Source of the DNA: Hydrogenophaga intermedia
GTDB taxonomy: Bacteria; Pseudomonadota; Gammaproteobacteria; Burkholderiales; Burkholderiaceae_C
Reading direction: 5' to 3'
NCBI RefSeq assembly: GCF_000723405.1
Contig: NZ_CCAE010000021.1
Coordinates: 1 to 64,000 of the forward strand
DNA: 64,000 bases
Shown here: piece after piece, positions 18,591 to 27,307 of the stretch
How positions within the stretch are numbered: position 1 is the stretch's first letter
Layout of the letters: every line of letters begins with the position of its first letter
Translations under genes and position numbers: made by a program
The notes under the pieces: model-generated
The model's input: only the letters and a program-made list of their open reading frames with translations
Database searches by the model: none
Told to the model about the DNA's origin: nothing

Positions 18591-18957
18591 AGGCCTTGCC
18601 CTCCACCTCGGCGCCGCTGCGCAGGTCCCACACGCCACCGGCCACGGCCTCGCCATCGGCGCGGCCCGGCGGCGGCAGGATCTGCCAGGTGTCGTTGCGT
18701 TCATTGACCGGGTCCATCGGCAGGCTGCGCAGGTAGCGCTTCTCCACCAGTTCCTCCAGGCTCGACGGGTAGCGGTCGTGGTCGCCATGGAAGCGGTCGA
18801 TGGCCTGGCGCGTGACGGCCAGGGTCTCGCGCAGCGCGGCCTCGCGGGCGCGGTCCACCTGGGCGAAGTAGCGCGGCGTCACCAGCGTGAGCAGCGTGGC
18901 GATGATGGCCATGACCACCAGCAGTTCGATGAGCGTGAAGCCGCGCGCTTTCATCAC
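18577..18957 (-). CDS. Type II secretion pseudopilin (GspG-like)
   Basis: 126 residues. A short leader MMKARG is followed by the prepilin site and helix, GFTLIELLVVMAIIATLLTL. The globular part includes RYPSSLEELVEKRYLRSLPM and a W-D-L-R-S-G segment, like GspG-family pseudopilins. Start choice: GTG at 18957 gives the GTGA overlap common in this operon; ATG at 18954 is equally possible. Family role: assembles into the periplasmic pseudopilus of a type II-like system after cleavage by prepilin peptidase, which is not encoded in this window. Confidence 0.85.
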   Translation of the reverse strand: MMKARGFTLIELLVVMAIIATLLTLVTPRYFAQVDRAREAALRETLAVTRQAIDRFHGDHDRYPSSLEELVEKRYLRSLPMDPVNERNDTWQILPPPGRADGEAVAGGVWDLRSGAEVEGKAYGEW

Positions 18958-19430
18958 CAGTTCCGGTAGGGTTCGCCGCGCAGCGAGCGGCGCGGCGAGA
19001 GCGAGTACACGTCGAACACGTCCTCGCCGGCCATGGGTGCGTCGGGCGGGCTGCCGTAGGCGCGCAGGCCCCAGGTCTGCGCGGCGGGCGTGTCGCCCTC
19101 GGCCGCAAAGGGATCGCGCGGGACGCGGCGCAGGAAGATGAGCTTGGCGCCCTCGGCGCTGCGCACGTCGGGCACGCCGTTGACCAATTCGTCGAGCGAG
19201 CGCGGGTAGCCGCTGGCGCCCACGCGGTTCTGGATCCGGCCCTCGCTGTAGGCGGCCTTGTAGGCGTCCAGCGCCTCGCGGATCTGGCGCAGCGCGCCGC
19301 GCAGCTCCACCTCGCGCGCGCGCTGGGCCTGCACCTCCACCAGGGGCACGGCCACGCTGGCCAGCACCGCCACAATGGCCACGGTGACCACCAGTTCGAT
19401 GAGCGTGAAGCCGCGCGCGGGCCGGTTCAT
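18954..19430 (-). CDS. Type II secretion pseudopilin
   Basis: 158 residues with leader MNRPARG and the prepilin helix GFTLIELVVTVAIVAVLASV. The globular domain carries SGYPRSLDELVNGVPDV and VPRDPF, features shared with GspG-like pseudopilins. The ATG overlaps the secretin stop codon (ATGA), so the two are translationally coupled. It is longer than the next pseudopilin and likely a distinct minor subunit. Confidence 0.85.
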   Translation of the reverse strand: MNRPARGFTLIELVVTVAIVAVLASVAVPLVEVQAQRAREVELRGALRQIREALDAYKAAYSEGRIQNRVGASGYPRSLDELVNGVPDVRSAEGAKLIFLRRVPRDPFAAEGDTPAAQTWGLRAYGSPPDAPMAGEDVFDVYSLSPRRSLRGEPYRNW

Positions 19431-21640
19431 GGCGATTGCCCGGCGGGCGGGGCCGGTGTCAGTGGCGCCACCGGCGTGAGCGTGATGGATGAAGGCGTCG
19501 CGGGCGGAGAGGCCGGAGCGGCGGGCTCGGCAACGGCGGGCGGCGGTGCCGCGGCTCCGTCGGCGGCGGGCGCATCGCCCTGCCCTTGCGCGGCCGGATC
19601 CTGCTGGCCTGACTGGCCCTGCGCGGGCTGTCCGGCGGGCGCGTCGCGCACCTCACGGCCCGTGCCGTCGCCGGCCGGGGGAGCTGGCGCCGGTGCGGCC
19701 TGCGCTGCGGGCGGTTCGCTGGCCGGTGGCGCCCCACGCGCGCCGCCACTCGAACTCGACAGCGAGAGATTGCGCGGCGGCGTGCGCTTGAGCTGCAGCG
19801 GCAGCGTGCCCACGCTCGATTCGGAGCCGGCCGGCATCGCGGCGTCCGCGCTCTCGGGACGCGTCACGTTGCGCACCACGCGCGGGGTGATGAGCAGCAC
19901 GATCTCCGTCTTGCCGTTGTTGTCGCGCGTGCTGGAGAACAGGCGCCCCACCACGGGCAGGTCGCCCAGCCCCGGCAGGCGGTTGGCGGCGCTGCGCTCC
20001 TCGTCGCTGATGAGGCCCGCGAGCACCTGCGTTTCGCCGTCGCGCAGGCGCAGCACCGTGCCCGCGCTGCGCGTGCCGATCTGGTAGGCCAGCGCGTTGG
20101 CCGGGCCGGTGATCTCGCGCACCACCGAGCTCACCTCCAGCGCCACCTTGATGCCCACCTCGTTGTCCAGGTAGACGTTGGGTTCCACGTCGAGCTTGAG
20201 GCCCACGTCGAGGTAGGACACCGAGGAGGACACACCGACGTTGGCGGTGGAGGTGGTGGTGAACACCGGCAGCTTGTCGCCGATGTGGATCTTGGCCTTC
20301 TCGCGGTTCTTCACGCGGATGCGCGGGTTGGCCAGGGTGTTGCCGCTGCCCGCTTCGCTGCGCAGGTTCAGCACCACCGCCGGGTTGGCCACGAAGGACG
20401 TGAGGCCGGTGCGGTTGCGCAGATCCACGAAACCCTCGGCCAGCTTGCCGCCGGGCGTGACGTTGCTCTGCGTGACGCCCTCGTTGACGATGGTGGTGCT
20501 CAGGTCCGGCGTGAGCCGGCCGTAGCTGATCTGGTCGGGGAAACGCAGACCCAGCTCCAGCAGCCGGTTGCGCGTGACCTCCAGCACCTCCACGTCCAGC
20601 ATCACCTCGGGCTCGGCCATGTCGAGCGACTCGATGAGCTGCTCGGCCAGGCGAACGGCGTCGGGCGTGTCCTTCACCATCACCAGGTTGAGCTTTTCAT
20701 CGATGAAGATGTCGCGCGTCTTCACCAGGGTGCGGATCAGCGTCTGCGCCTGCTTCACGTCGGCGTTGGCCAGGAAGAAGCTGCGCGTGACGAGCTCCAG
20801 GTACTCGCGCTTCTTCACTGGCGTGTCCGGGTAGATCATCAGCGTGTTCTGGTTGAGCAGCTTGCGCTCGAGCTGGTTCGTCGTGAGCACGAGGCGAATC
20901 ACCTCTTCCACACTGGTGTCGCGCACGAAGAGCGTGACGCGGGTGTCGGCGCGCACGTCCTTGTCGAACACGAAGTTCAGGCCGGTGGTGCGCGCGATGA
21001 GGTCGAACACGGCCTTGATCTGCACGTCGCGGAAGTCGAGCGTGATGGGCTTGCTCAGGGCCTCGGACAGCGCCGTGGGCGGCAGGCTGGGGCGCGGCGC
21101 CTCGGCGCGCAGGCGATCGAGCAGGCGGCGCGCCTGCGCGTGGCTGGGGGCCATGCGCAGCACCTCGCGCAGCTTGCGCTCGGCGGCCTCGTTCTGCTGC
21201 TTGCCGATCAGCGCGCGCGCCTCGTCCAGGCCACTGGACACGCGGGCTTCGTTGTCGAGCACGATCAGGCCGTCGCGCACGCGCGGGCTGTTGGGGTCGA
21301 TTCGCTGGGCGCGCTCGAACAGCGCGCGCGCGTCGGCGAGGCGGCCGTTGAGGCGCTCGGTCTCGGCCTGCGCCACCAGTTGCGCCGACACGAGATCGCG
21401 CTGGCGGTAGTAGGCGGCGCGCAGCTCTCGGTCGTTGCCGGCTTCGCGCATGGCGCTTTCCAGGCGCAGCACACTCTCGTCGAGCCGGCCCGAGGCGAGC
21501 AGCGCCTCGCTTTCCTCGATGGCGGGGTTCGCGGCGCAGCCCGCGAGCACGAACAGCAGCGGCGCCAGCAGCGACCAGGCGCGCGGGGACGCAAGGTGAG
21601 AAGGAGCGTTCAACGGGGCATTCATCGACACGGCATTCAC
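19427..21640 (-). CDS. gspD: Secretin lipoprotein of a type II/IV pilus-like system (GspD/PilQ family)
   Basis: 737 residues. The start is GTG at 21640, overlapping the previous stop (GTGA), with GGAAG upstream. A lipoprotein signal ends at LLFVLAGC. Residues to about 180 form TPR-like helices (RLADARALFERAQRIDPNSP). An STN-like domain follows (ITLDFRDVQIKAVFDLIART), then N-domains, and the secretin core with VPVVGRLFSSTRDNNGKTE-like ending (here LPVVGRLFSSTRDNN) and IVLLITPRVVRN. The last ~120 residues are a Pro/Ala/Gln-rich tail unlike most secretins. Role: the outer-membrane gate for the T2SS-like apparatus encoded upstream. The TPR plus secretin layout is closer to MSHA/T4P-type secretins than to classical GspD. 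Confidence 0.9.
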   Translation of the reverse strand: MNAVSMNAPLNAPSHLASPRAWSLLAPLLFVLAGCAANPAIEESEALLASGRLDESVLRLESAMREAGNDRELRAAYYRQRDLVSAQLVAQAETERLNGRLADARALFERAQRIDPNSPRVRDGLIVLDNEARVSSGLDEARALIGKQQNEAAERKLREVLRMAPSHAQARRLLDRLRAEAPRPSLPPTALSEALSKPITLDFRDVQIKAVFDLIARTTGLNFVFDKDVRADTRVTLFVRDTSVEEVIRLVLTTNQLERKLLNQNTLMIYPDTPVKKREYLELVTRSFFLANADVKQAQTLIRTLVKTRDIFIDEKLNLVMVKDTPDAVRLAEQLIESLDMAEPEVMLDVEVLEVTRNRLLELGLRFPDQISYGRLTPDLSTTIVNEGVTQSNVTPGGKLAEGFVDLRNRTGLTSFVANPAVVLNLRSEAGSGNTLANPRIRVKNREKAKIHIGDKLPVFTTTSTANVGVSSSVSYLDVGLKLDVEPNVYLDNEVGIKVALEVSSVVREITGPANALAYQIGTRSAGTVLRLRDGETQVLAGLISDEERSAANRLPGLGDLPVVGRLFSSTRDNNGKTEIVLLITPRVVRNVTRPESADAAMPAGSESSVGTLPLQLKRTPPRNLSLSSSSGGARGAPPASEPPAAQAAPAPAPPAGDGTGREVRDAPAGQPAQGQSGQQDPAAQGQGDAPAADGAAAPPPAVAEPAAPASPPATPSSITLTPVAPLTPAPPAGQSP

Positions 21641-22185
21641 GGGGTGCTTCCGAACAGCAGTTGCTGCTTCTGGTTGAGGGGCAGGTAGATCAGCGTCATG
21701 CCGCGCGCGCTGACTTCTTCGACCTGGTATTGCGAGATCCGGTCGCCCGCGCGCACCGCCAGCGGGCGGGCCTGCGGACTGGCGCCTTCGGCGAGAAACA
21801 CGGTGGTGCCGCCCTCGCCGCCTTCCAGGCGGCCGAGGTAGCGGTAGGGCAGCGGCGGCGCCGTGGGCGGGGGCGGGGCCACGGCCACGGGCGGTGGTGG
21901 TGCGGGCGGCTGCCAGCCGCGCGGCGCCATCAGCGGTTCGCGCGGCGGCGCCATGCGTTCGCCGCGGGGCATGCTGAACGCAGTGGGCGCGGCCACGGCC
22001 ACGGGCTCACCGGTCATCACCGGCGCAGGCACCACGCCCGTGGGCAGCGGACGCGCCGCTCGCTCGGGCACGCTCAAGGCCTCATCGGATGACTCGGTCG
22101 ATTCCATGTCCGCCGCGTACCAGGTGGCCGCGAGCGTGGCGGCCAGCGCCGCCCACAGGCCGAGGGAAGACTTGTTGCGGCTCAT
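21637..22185 (-). CDS. GspC/PilP-like periplasmic protein
   Basis: 182 residues from the ATG at 22185. One N-terminal membrane helix (SLGLWAALAATLAATWYAA) is followed by a long Pro/Ala-rich linker. A small C-terminal beta domain runs YRYLGRLEGGEGGTTVFLAE, then VRAGDRISQYQVEEVSARGM. This matches the anchor-linker-HR/PilP design of proteins that connect the inner-membrane platform to the secretin, and the gene lies directly before the secretin with a 4-nt overlap. The assignment is by layout and position. Confidence 0.7.
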   Translation of the reverse strand: MSRNKSSLGLWAALAATLAATWYAADMESTESSDEALSVPERAARPLPTGVVPAPVMTGEPVAVAAPTAFSMPRGERMAPPREPLMAPRGWQPPAPPPPVAVAPPPPTAPPLPYRYLGRLEGGEGGTTVFLAEGASPQARPLAVRAGDRISQYQVEEVSARGMTLIYLPLNQKQQLLFGSTP

Positions 22186-22754
22186 GATGAAGGCGCCCGC
22201 AAATAGAACGACCAGCGCACGCGCGCCTGCACGAGTTCCTGCCCGGCCTGGTCGCGTGTGGCGCTCCAGTCGTCCAGGGACAGCGTGGGCCAGCGGTTCA
22301 GGGCCTCGGCCATCCACAGGCGCAGCGACATGTCGCCGGCCTGCGCGGGCAGGGTGATCTGGTACCGCTGCCAGCGGCCCGAGGCCTCGTCGACCAGGCG
22401 GTACTCGCCCGAGGCCAGCACCACGCCGTGCTGCTGCGCCAGGCGGTGCAGGTCCTGCACCGCCGCCAGGGCCGCGTCGCCGGCGGGCAGCGTGGCCACG
22501 AAGTCCTGCGCCTGGCGCTGCGCCGTGGCGGCGGCATCGGCCGGACGGCTCGCGCGTTCGCGCCGCGCCTGCTGCGCCTGGGCTTCCCACACGGCCGCTT
22601 GTTCGCGCATCGGGTCGGTCACCAAGGGCCCGGCGGCCACGGCCGCGAGCATGGCGGCCAGCCCGGCCCACATCGGCCAGCCGAGGCGACCGAGCCGGTA
22701 ACGCCAGGCGCGCGCGCGCGGGTGGGTCCACCAATCGTTCACGCCCTGCTTCAC
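22182..22754 (-). CDS. PilO/GspM-like inner-membrane assembly protein
   Basis: 190 residues. The start is a GTG at 22754 overlapping the stop of the PilN-like gene (GTGA). One membrane helix (about 29-46, WAGLAAMLAAVAAGPLV) is followed by a coiled-coil stretch rich in Gln, Ala and Arg, then a ferredoxin-like C-terminal domain (LHRLAQQHGVVLASGEYRLV, ending ARVRWSFYLRAPSS). Order after PilM-like and PilN-like genes supports a PilO or GspM role in the inner-membrane platform. Confidence 0.7.
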   Translation of the reverse strand: MKQGVNDWWTHPRARAWRYRLGRLGWPMWAGLAAMLAAVAAGPLVTDPMREQAAVWEAQAQQARRERASRPADAAATAQRQAQDFVATLPAGDAALAAVQDLHRLAQQHGVVLASGEYRLVDEASGRWQRYQITLPAQAGDMSLRLWMAEALNRWPTLSLDDWSATRDQAGQELVQARVRWSFYLRAPSS

Positions 22755-23284
22755 GGCCTGGCCCCTCCCCACACGATCTCGACGGTGAAGCGGATCACGG
22801 GCACCCCGTCGGCCTCGCGCCGCTCGTGGCTGGCCAGCGTGGCCGTGCTCACCAGCGGCGAGCCGCGCAAGGACTCGACGTACGCCACCGCGTGGTTCAT
22901 CTCGCGCGCTTCGGCGATCAGGCGCATCGGTGCCGCGCGACCCGGGGCCTCCACCGTGAGCAGCGCCACCGGTGCGTCGGCGCGCGACTCCAGCTCCGCC
23001 AGCAGACGGCCCCAGGGTTGATCCAGCGCGAGTTGCGCGCGTGCCGCGGCGCGGCTCGCCTCGGGCGAGGCCGGCGCCACCGGTGCGCGCGACCCGGTGC
23101 GCGCGGCGCCCGCCGGCGCCGCGTCGCGCTCGTGCGCCTCGCGCGCCTGCTGCCACTGCGCCTGTGCGCCCAGGTACTCGCCCAGGGCCAGGGCCAGGCC
23201 CACGGCGCCCAGGGCCAGCACCAGCCAGGCCCAGGGTGAGGTGGAGGGGCGCGCGCGCGCGAAGTCGATGTGAAGCGGCTTCAT
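22751..23284 (-). CDS. PilN/GspL-C-like inner-membrane assembly protein
   Basis: 177 residues from the ATG at 23284. It has a short cytoplasmic N-terminus (MKPLHIDFARARPSTSP) resembling the PilN segment that binds PilM. A membrane helix (WAWLVLALGAVGLALAL) and a periplasmic domain with an alanine-rich coiled coil follow. It lies 13 nt after the PilM-like gene and overlaps the PilO-like gene. Identification rests on topology and gene order. Confidence 0.7.
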   Translation of the reverse strand: MKPLHIDFARARPSTSPWAWLVLALGAVGLALALGEYLGAQAQWQQAREAHERDAAPAGAARTGSRAPVAPASPEASRAAARAQLALDQPWGRLLAELESRADAPVALLTVEAPGRAAPMRLIAEAREMNHAVAYVESLRGSPLVSTATLASHERREADGVPVIRFTVEIVWGGARP

Positions 23285-23297
23285 GGTCTTGTCGGGT

Positions 23298-24092
23298 TCA
23301 GATGCCGATGGCGAGTCGCGCGAGGCCCTGCGGCGCCGCCCGTCCCGTGGGCACGAGCGCGCGCCAGCCCGGCGCGCCGGCCGTGTCCGCGCCGGTGCCG
23401 GCCACGAACAGCGGCGCCTCGCGGGGCACGGGCGTCGCGGCTTGCAGCGCGAGTCGCGACTGCAGGCCCGCCAGGGCCTCGCGCCACGCGGCGCCTTCGG
23501 CGCAGCGCACCGTTCCCAGGCCCAGCCAGTGGCCGCGCGCGTCGAGCAGGGCCAGCGTAAGATGCCCGGGCTCCACCACGGCCACCCACGCCGCGTGGCC
23601 GCGCCACTGGCCGCGCCAGTGGTCCAGTGCCGAGGACACGTAGGGCCGCACCGACACGAGCCGCGCGTTCGCGCCCTTCGCCGCCTGCGCCAGCGCCGCG
23701 GGCAAGGCCTCGTCCACCGCGCACGCGGGCAGCGCCTGCCCCGGGCTGGCCACCGCGTGCGCCAGGCGCCAGGCCGCGCTGGCCGCGCCGTACACGCCCC
23801 GAAAACGCAAACGCAGAAAGGCCTGCAACTCGCTGTCGGAGCCCGCCTGCGCCGGCCAGTCCACAAGCTGCCAGCGCACGAACGCGGAGCCCAGCACCAC
23901 CGACACGCGGCCCACCTGGCCTGGCTGCTGCGCCAACTGCTGCACCAGCGCCGCCACGGCGGGCCGCCACGCGGGCTCGTCCTTGGCCGGTGCGTCGGTC
24001 CCGGTCTCGCGCGCGGCCGCGCCGCCGAGCGAGCACACCAGGCGATCCTCCAGCAGCGCCACGCGCAGGTGGCGTGATTCAGCGGACCACAC
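23298..24092 (-). CDS. PilM/GspL-like cytoplasmic platform protein
   Basis: 264 residues, starting at a GTG at 24092 that overlaps the gspE stop by 14 nt. No signal or membrane segment is visible. The sequence has the alternating pattern of an actin-like fold (LRVALLEDRLVCSLGG near the start and VAVVEPGHLTLALLDARGHW in the middle) as in PilM/GspL, but the phosphate-binding motifs are poorly conserved. It sits between the ATPase gene and PilN/PilO-like genes, the usual place of pilM/gspL. Likely role: couples the ATPase to the inner-membrane platform. Confidence 0.65.
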   Translation of the reverse strand: MWSAESRHLRVALLEDRLVCSLGGAAARETGTDAPAKDEPAWRPAVAALVQQLAQQPGQVGRVSVVLGSAFVRWQLVDWPAQAGSDSELQAFLRLRFRGVYGAASAAWRLAHAVASPGQALPACAVDEALPAALAQAAKGANARLVSVRPYVSSALDHWRGQWRGHAAWVAVVEPGHLTLALLDARGHWLGLGTVRCAEGAAWREALAGLQSRLALQAATPVPREAPLFVAGTGADTAGAPGWRALVPTGRAAPQGLARLAIGI

Positions 24093-25758
24093 GCTGGATC
24101 TCCTGCCAGGTGGTCTCGCCCCGGCGCACCAGGTCCAGCGCGGCGTCGCGCAACTCGCGCGTGCCCTTGGCGAAGGCCAGTTCCTTCACGCGGCGCACCG
24201 GCTCGCGCTGCACGATGGCCTCGCGCAGCTCGTCGTCGAGCACCAGCAGCTCGGCCACGGCCTTGCGGCCCTTGTAGCCCGTGCCCCGGCAACTTGCGCA
24301 GCCGCGCGCGGCGCGCAGGCGCAGGTACTCGCCCTCCTTCGCGCCCAGGGCCACCAGGGTGTCGGCATCCGGCGTCTCTTCTTCCGCGCAGTCGTTGCAC
24401 AGCACGCGCACCAGGCGCTGCGCCACGATGCCGTTGAGCGCGGCCATCAGGCTGTACGGGTCCAGCCCCATGTGCGTGAAGCGGCCCAGCACGTCAAACA
24501 CGTTGTTGGCGTGCACGGTGGTGAGCACCAGGTGGCCGGTGAGCGCGGCCTGCACGGCGATCTGCGCGGTCTCGGCGTCGCGGATCTCGCCGACCATGAT
24601 CTTGTCCGGGTCGTGCCGCAGGATGGAGCGCAGGCCGCGCGCGAAGGTGAGGCCCTTCTTCTCGTTCACCGGAATCTGCAGCACGCCGGGCAACTGGTAT
24701 TCCACCGGGTCCTCGATGGTGACGATCTTGTCGTGGCCGTGGTGGATCTCGTTGATCGCACCGTAGAGCGTGGTGGTCTTGCCGCTGCCGGTGGGGCCGG
24801 TGACGAGCACCATGCCGTAGGGCTCGTTGCACAGGCGTCGCAGCGTGGCCATGGTGGTGGCGTCGAAGCCCAGCACGTCCAGGCGCAGGCCGCTCATGTC
24901 GCCGGCCAGGCGCTCCTTGTCGAGCACGCGCAGCACAGCATCTTCGCCGTGGATGCTGGGCATGATGGAGACGCGGATGTCGATGGCGCGACCGCGCGCG
25001 GCGACCTTGAAGCGCCCGTCCTGCGGCACGCGTCGTTCGGCGATGTCGAGTTCGGCCATGACCTTGATGCGCGAGATCACCTGGTCGGCGGTGTCGCTGC
25101 CCGAGATGGAGCCCACGGTGGCGAGCACGCCGTCGATGCGGTACTTGATGGCGATGCCGCCCGGGCCGGTCTCCAGGTGGATGTCGCTGGCGCCGGCCTT
25201 GAGCGCGTCGTACAGGGTGGAGTTGACCAGGCGCACCACGGGGCTGGTGTCTTCGTTGATGCTGCGCAGCGAGATGTCCTCGACACGATGGCCTTCATCG
25301 GCCTCACCGGTCATCGTGGACAGGCCGTCCATGGCGCGCAGGTCTTCTTCGTGCCGCGCGAGGTAGGCCTCGATGTCACCACGCGAGGCAACCACGATCG
25401 CCATGGGCCGGCGCACACGCTCTTGCGCCCAGGAGAGCAGGTCGTTGTCGAAGGGGTCGGCGACCACGAGCACGCCTTGGCCTTCGCTTTCTCGCATCAA
25501 CAGGCACTCGTGCTGCATGGCCTCGGCGTAGGGCAAGGCATCGAAGGCGGGCACCATCGCGTTGAGGCGTTGGTGGTCGGCGAACGGCAGGCCGGCGGTG
25601 CGGGCGAGTCGCTGCGAGATCGAGTCGGCGTGTTCGCCCTGGGCTTCGAGGACGGCCGATAGAGGCAGGTTTTTTTGCGCTGCTTCCTTCTTGGCACGCC
25701 GCAAGTTTTCTGGGTCGAAGGCGGGGATCAGGGCTTGCAGGTCGGCGGGGGCGTTCAT
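24079..25758 (-). CDS. gspE: Type II secretion/pilus assembly ATPase (GspE/PilB family)
   Basis: 559 residues. The N-terminal ~150 residues form a GspE-N/MshEN-like region. The ATPase core has Walker A GPTGSGKTTT at 321-330, an Asp box IVTIEDPVEY (345-354), Walker B IMVGEIRD (387-394) and a His box LTTVHANN (412-419). A tetracysteine zinc site is formed by C454/C457 and C487/C490. All catalytic motifs are intact. Role: cytoplasmic ATPase driving pseudopilus assembly. It is separated from gspF upstream by 340 bp holding hairpin-repeat pair B, unlike the overlapping genes that follow. Confidence 0.95.
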   Translation of the reverse strand: MNAPADLQALIPAFDPENLRRAKKEAAQKNLPLSAVLEAQGEHADSISQRLARTAGLPFADHQRLNAMVPAFDALPYAEAMQHECLLMRESEGQGVLVVADPFDNDLLSWAQERVRRPMAIVVASRGDIEAYLARHEEDLRAMDGLSTMTGEADEGHRVEDISLRSINEDTSPVVRLVNSTLYDALKAGASDIHLETGPGGIAIKYRIDGVLATVGSISGSDTADQVISRIKVMAELDIAERRVPQDGRFKVAARGRAIDIRVSIMPSIHGEDAVLRVLDKERLAGDMSGLRLDVLGFDATTMATLRRLCNEPYGMVLVTGPTGSGKTTTLYGAINEIHHGHDKIVTIEDPVEYQLPGVLQIPVNEKKGLTFARGLRSILRHDPDKIMVGEIRDAETAQIAVQAALTGHLVLTTVHANNVFDVLGRFTHMGLDPYSLMAALNGIVAQRLVRVLCNDCAEEETPDADTLVALGAKEGEYLRLRAARGCASCRGTGYKGRKAVAELLVLDDELREAIVQREPVRRVKELAFAKGTRELRDAALDLVRRGETTWQEIQRVVR

Positions 25759-25798
25759 TTGTTTTTTGCCTTCCTGTTTCTCGTCGGCTTGGTTTGTT

Positions 25799-26049
25799 GA
25801 CCGAGGCCACTGGGTGGACGGCTCCGCGAATGTCCCCCGGGCCGGCTGCGCCGGCCCTCCTCCTTTATTTCGCTACGCCGTCCACCCAGCGTCCTCGGTC
25901 CGCCCGCGCACAAGAACACCAACGACTTGTTGGCCGCCGTTGCTTGCTGATCGGGTGACAGGGCGCTCTGCGTAGCGAAATAAAGGAGGAGGACCGGGCG
26001 TGCCCGGTCCGGGGGACATTCGCGGAGCAGAGCGCCCTGGCGCCCGATC
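25799..26049. repeat. Family-1 hairpin repeat, pair B
   Basis: This pair fills the 340-bp gap between gspF and gspE. Units are 25799-25900 (forward) and 25949-26049 (reverse). Both carry the family blocks TCCGCGAATGTCCCCCG and CTCCTCCTTTATTTCGCT. The outer arms (about 12 bp, a 3-nt unpaired bulge, then 7-8 bp) are complementary within each unit but differ between units. Inner stems are GGGCCGGC-TGC-GCCGGCCC in one unit and GACCGGGC-GT-GCCCGGTC in the other. No open reading frame of note is present. Confidence 0.9.
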
Positions 26050-26098
26050 CCGCGAGGTGCCGGCATGAAACCGTCACGACCACCAAAACCGCAGCGAG

Positions 26099-27307
26099 TC
26101 ATTGAATCGACTCCGCCAGTTGAAAGATCGGCAGGTACATCAGCACCACGATCGCGCCGATCAACACCCCCATCACCAGCATCAGCGCCGGTCCCACCAC
26201 CCGCGTCGCCCACTCCGCCGAGCGCGCCAGCTCCTCGTCATGAAAAGCCGCCGCGCGCTCCATCATCTCGCCCATGTTCCCCGTGCGCTCGCCCACACTC
26301 AGCATGCGCAACGACACCGGCGTGGTCAGCCCGTGCGCCGCCAACGCCCCCGACAACGGCAAACCCTCGCGCACCTGCGCACTCGCGGCCGCCAGGTTCT
26401 CGCGCAGGCCCGGAGACAGCAGACCTTGCACCATCTCCAGCGCCGGCACCACCGCAATGCCCCCGCGCAGCAGCATGCCCACCGTGCGGTACAGCCGCGC
26501 CAGTTGAAACACCCGCAGACGATCACCGATCGCGGGCAGCGTCCACAGCTTCTGCAACAACGTCGCCCACGCACCACGCCCCAGCGGCGACGCCGCCAGC
26601 ACCACCACGCCGGCCAGCGCCACCACCAGCGCCATGCCGTTCTGCTCCACCGCCTGGCCCCAGTGCAGCATCCAGCGCGAGGCCCAGGGCAGCTTGTCGC
26701 CCATGTCCTGGTACACGTTCGCAAAGCGCGGCACCACGTAGACCATCAGGAAGCCGATCACCAACAGGCTCACCAGCACCAGCATCACCGGGTAGATGGC
26801 CGCGTTGATCAACTTGCCCTTGATCTCGTCCACGCGGCGCGCGTAGTCCACGTAGCGCTCCAGCGCCTCGGCCAGGCTGCTGGTGCGCTCGCTGGCGCGC
26901 ACCGTGGCCACGTACAGCGGCGTGAAGGCGTGCGGCTGCGCCTGCAGCGCGGCCGAGAAGGTCAGGCCCTGGCGCAAGGCGGCGCGGATGCGCTCCAGCA
27001 CCTCGCGCGTGGCGGCCTTGCTCTCTTTCTCCACCAGCGTCTGCACCGCTTCCACGATGCCCACACCCGAGCGCAGCAGCGCCAGCAGCTCCTGGCTGAA
27101 CAGCACCAAGGGAAACGCCGCGCGGCGACGGCCACCGCCCAGCGCCCCCTCGCCCGATCGCACCGAGACCACCTCGTGGCCGCGCTCACCCATCAGGCGG
27201 CGCGCCTCGGCCTCGTCGAGCGCGTCCACCGTCTGCGTGACGAGCCGAAGGTCGGGCTGGAAGGACTTGATGCGAAAGCGCATGGCAGTGCTGAGCGAAA
27301 CGCTCAC
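26099..27307 (-). CDS. gspF: Type II secretion inner-membrane protein (GspF/PilC family)
   Basis: 402 residues, the normal GspF length. It has two related T2SF domains with the expected membrane helices: YPVMLVLVSLLVIGFLMVYV and GMALVVALAGVVVLAA in the middle, and VGPALMLVMGVLIGAIVVLM at the end. The second domain contains GLPLSGALAAHGLTTPVSLR and SVGERTGNMGEMM, typical of the family. The GTG start at 27307 overlaps the gspG stop; an ATG at 27283 is possible but has no ribosome-binding site. Role: polytopic platform protein beneath the pseudopilus. Confidence 0.93.
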   Translation of the reverse strand: MSVSLSTAMRFRIKSFQPDLRLVTQTVDALDEAEARRLMGERGHEVVSVRSGEGALGGGRRRAAFPLVLFSQELLALLRSGVGIVEAVQTLVEKESKAATREVLERIRAALRQGLTFSAALQAQPHAFTPLYVATVRASERTSSLAEALERYVDYARRVDEIKGKLINAAIYPVMLVLVSLLVIGFLMVYVVPRFANVYQDMGDKLPWASRWMLHWGQAVEQNGMALVVALAGVVVLAASPLGRGAWATLLQKLWTLPAIGDRLRVFQLARLYRTVGMLLRGGIAVVPALEMVQGLLSPGLRENLAAASAQVREGLPLSGALAAHGLTTPVSLRMLSVGERTGNMGEMMERAAAFHDEELARSAEWATRVVGPALMLVMGVLIGAIVVLMYLPIFQLAESIQ

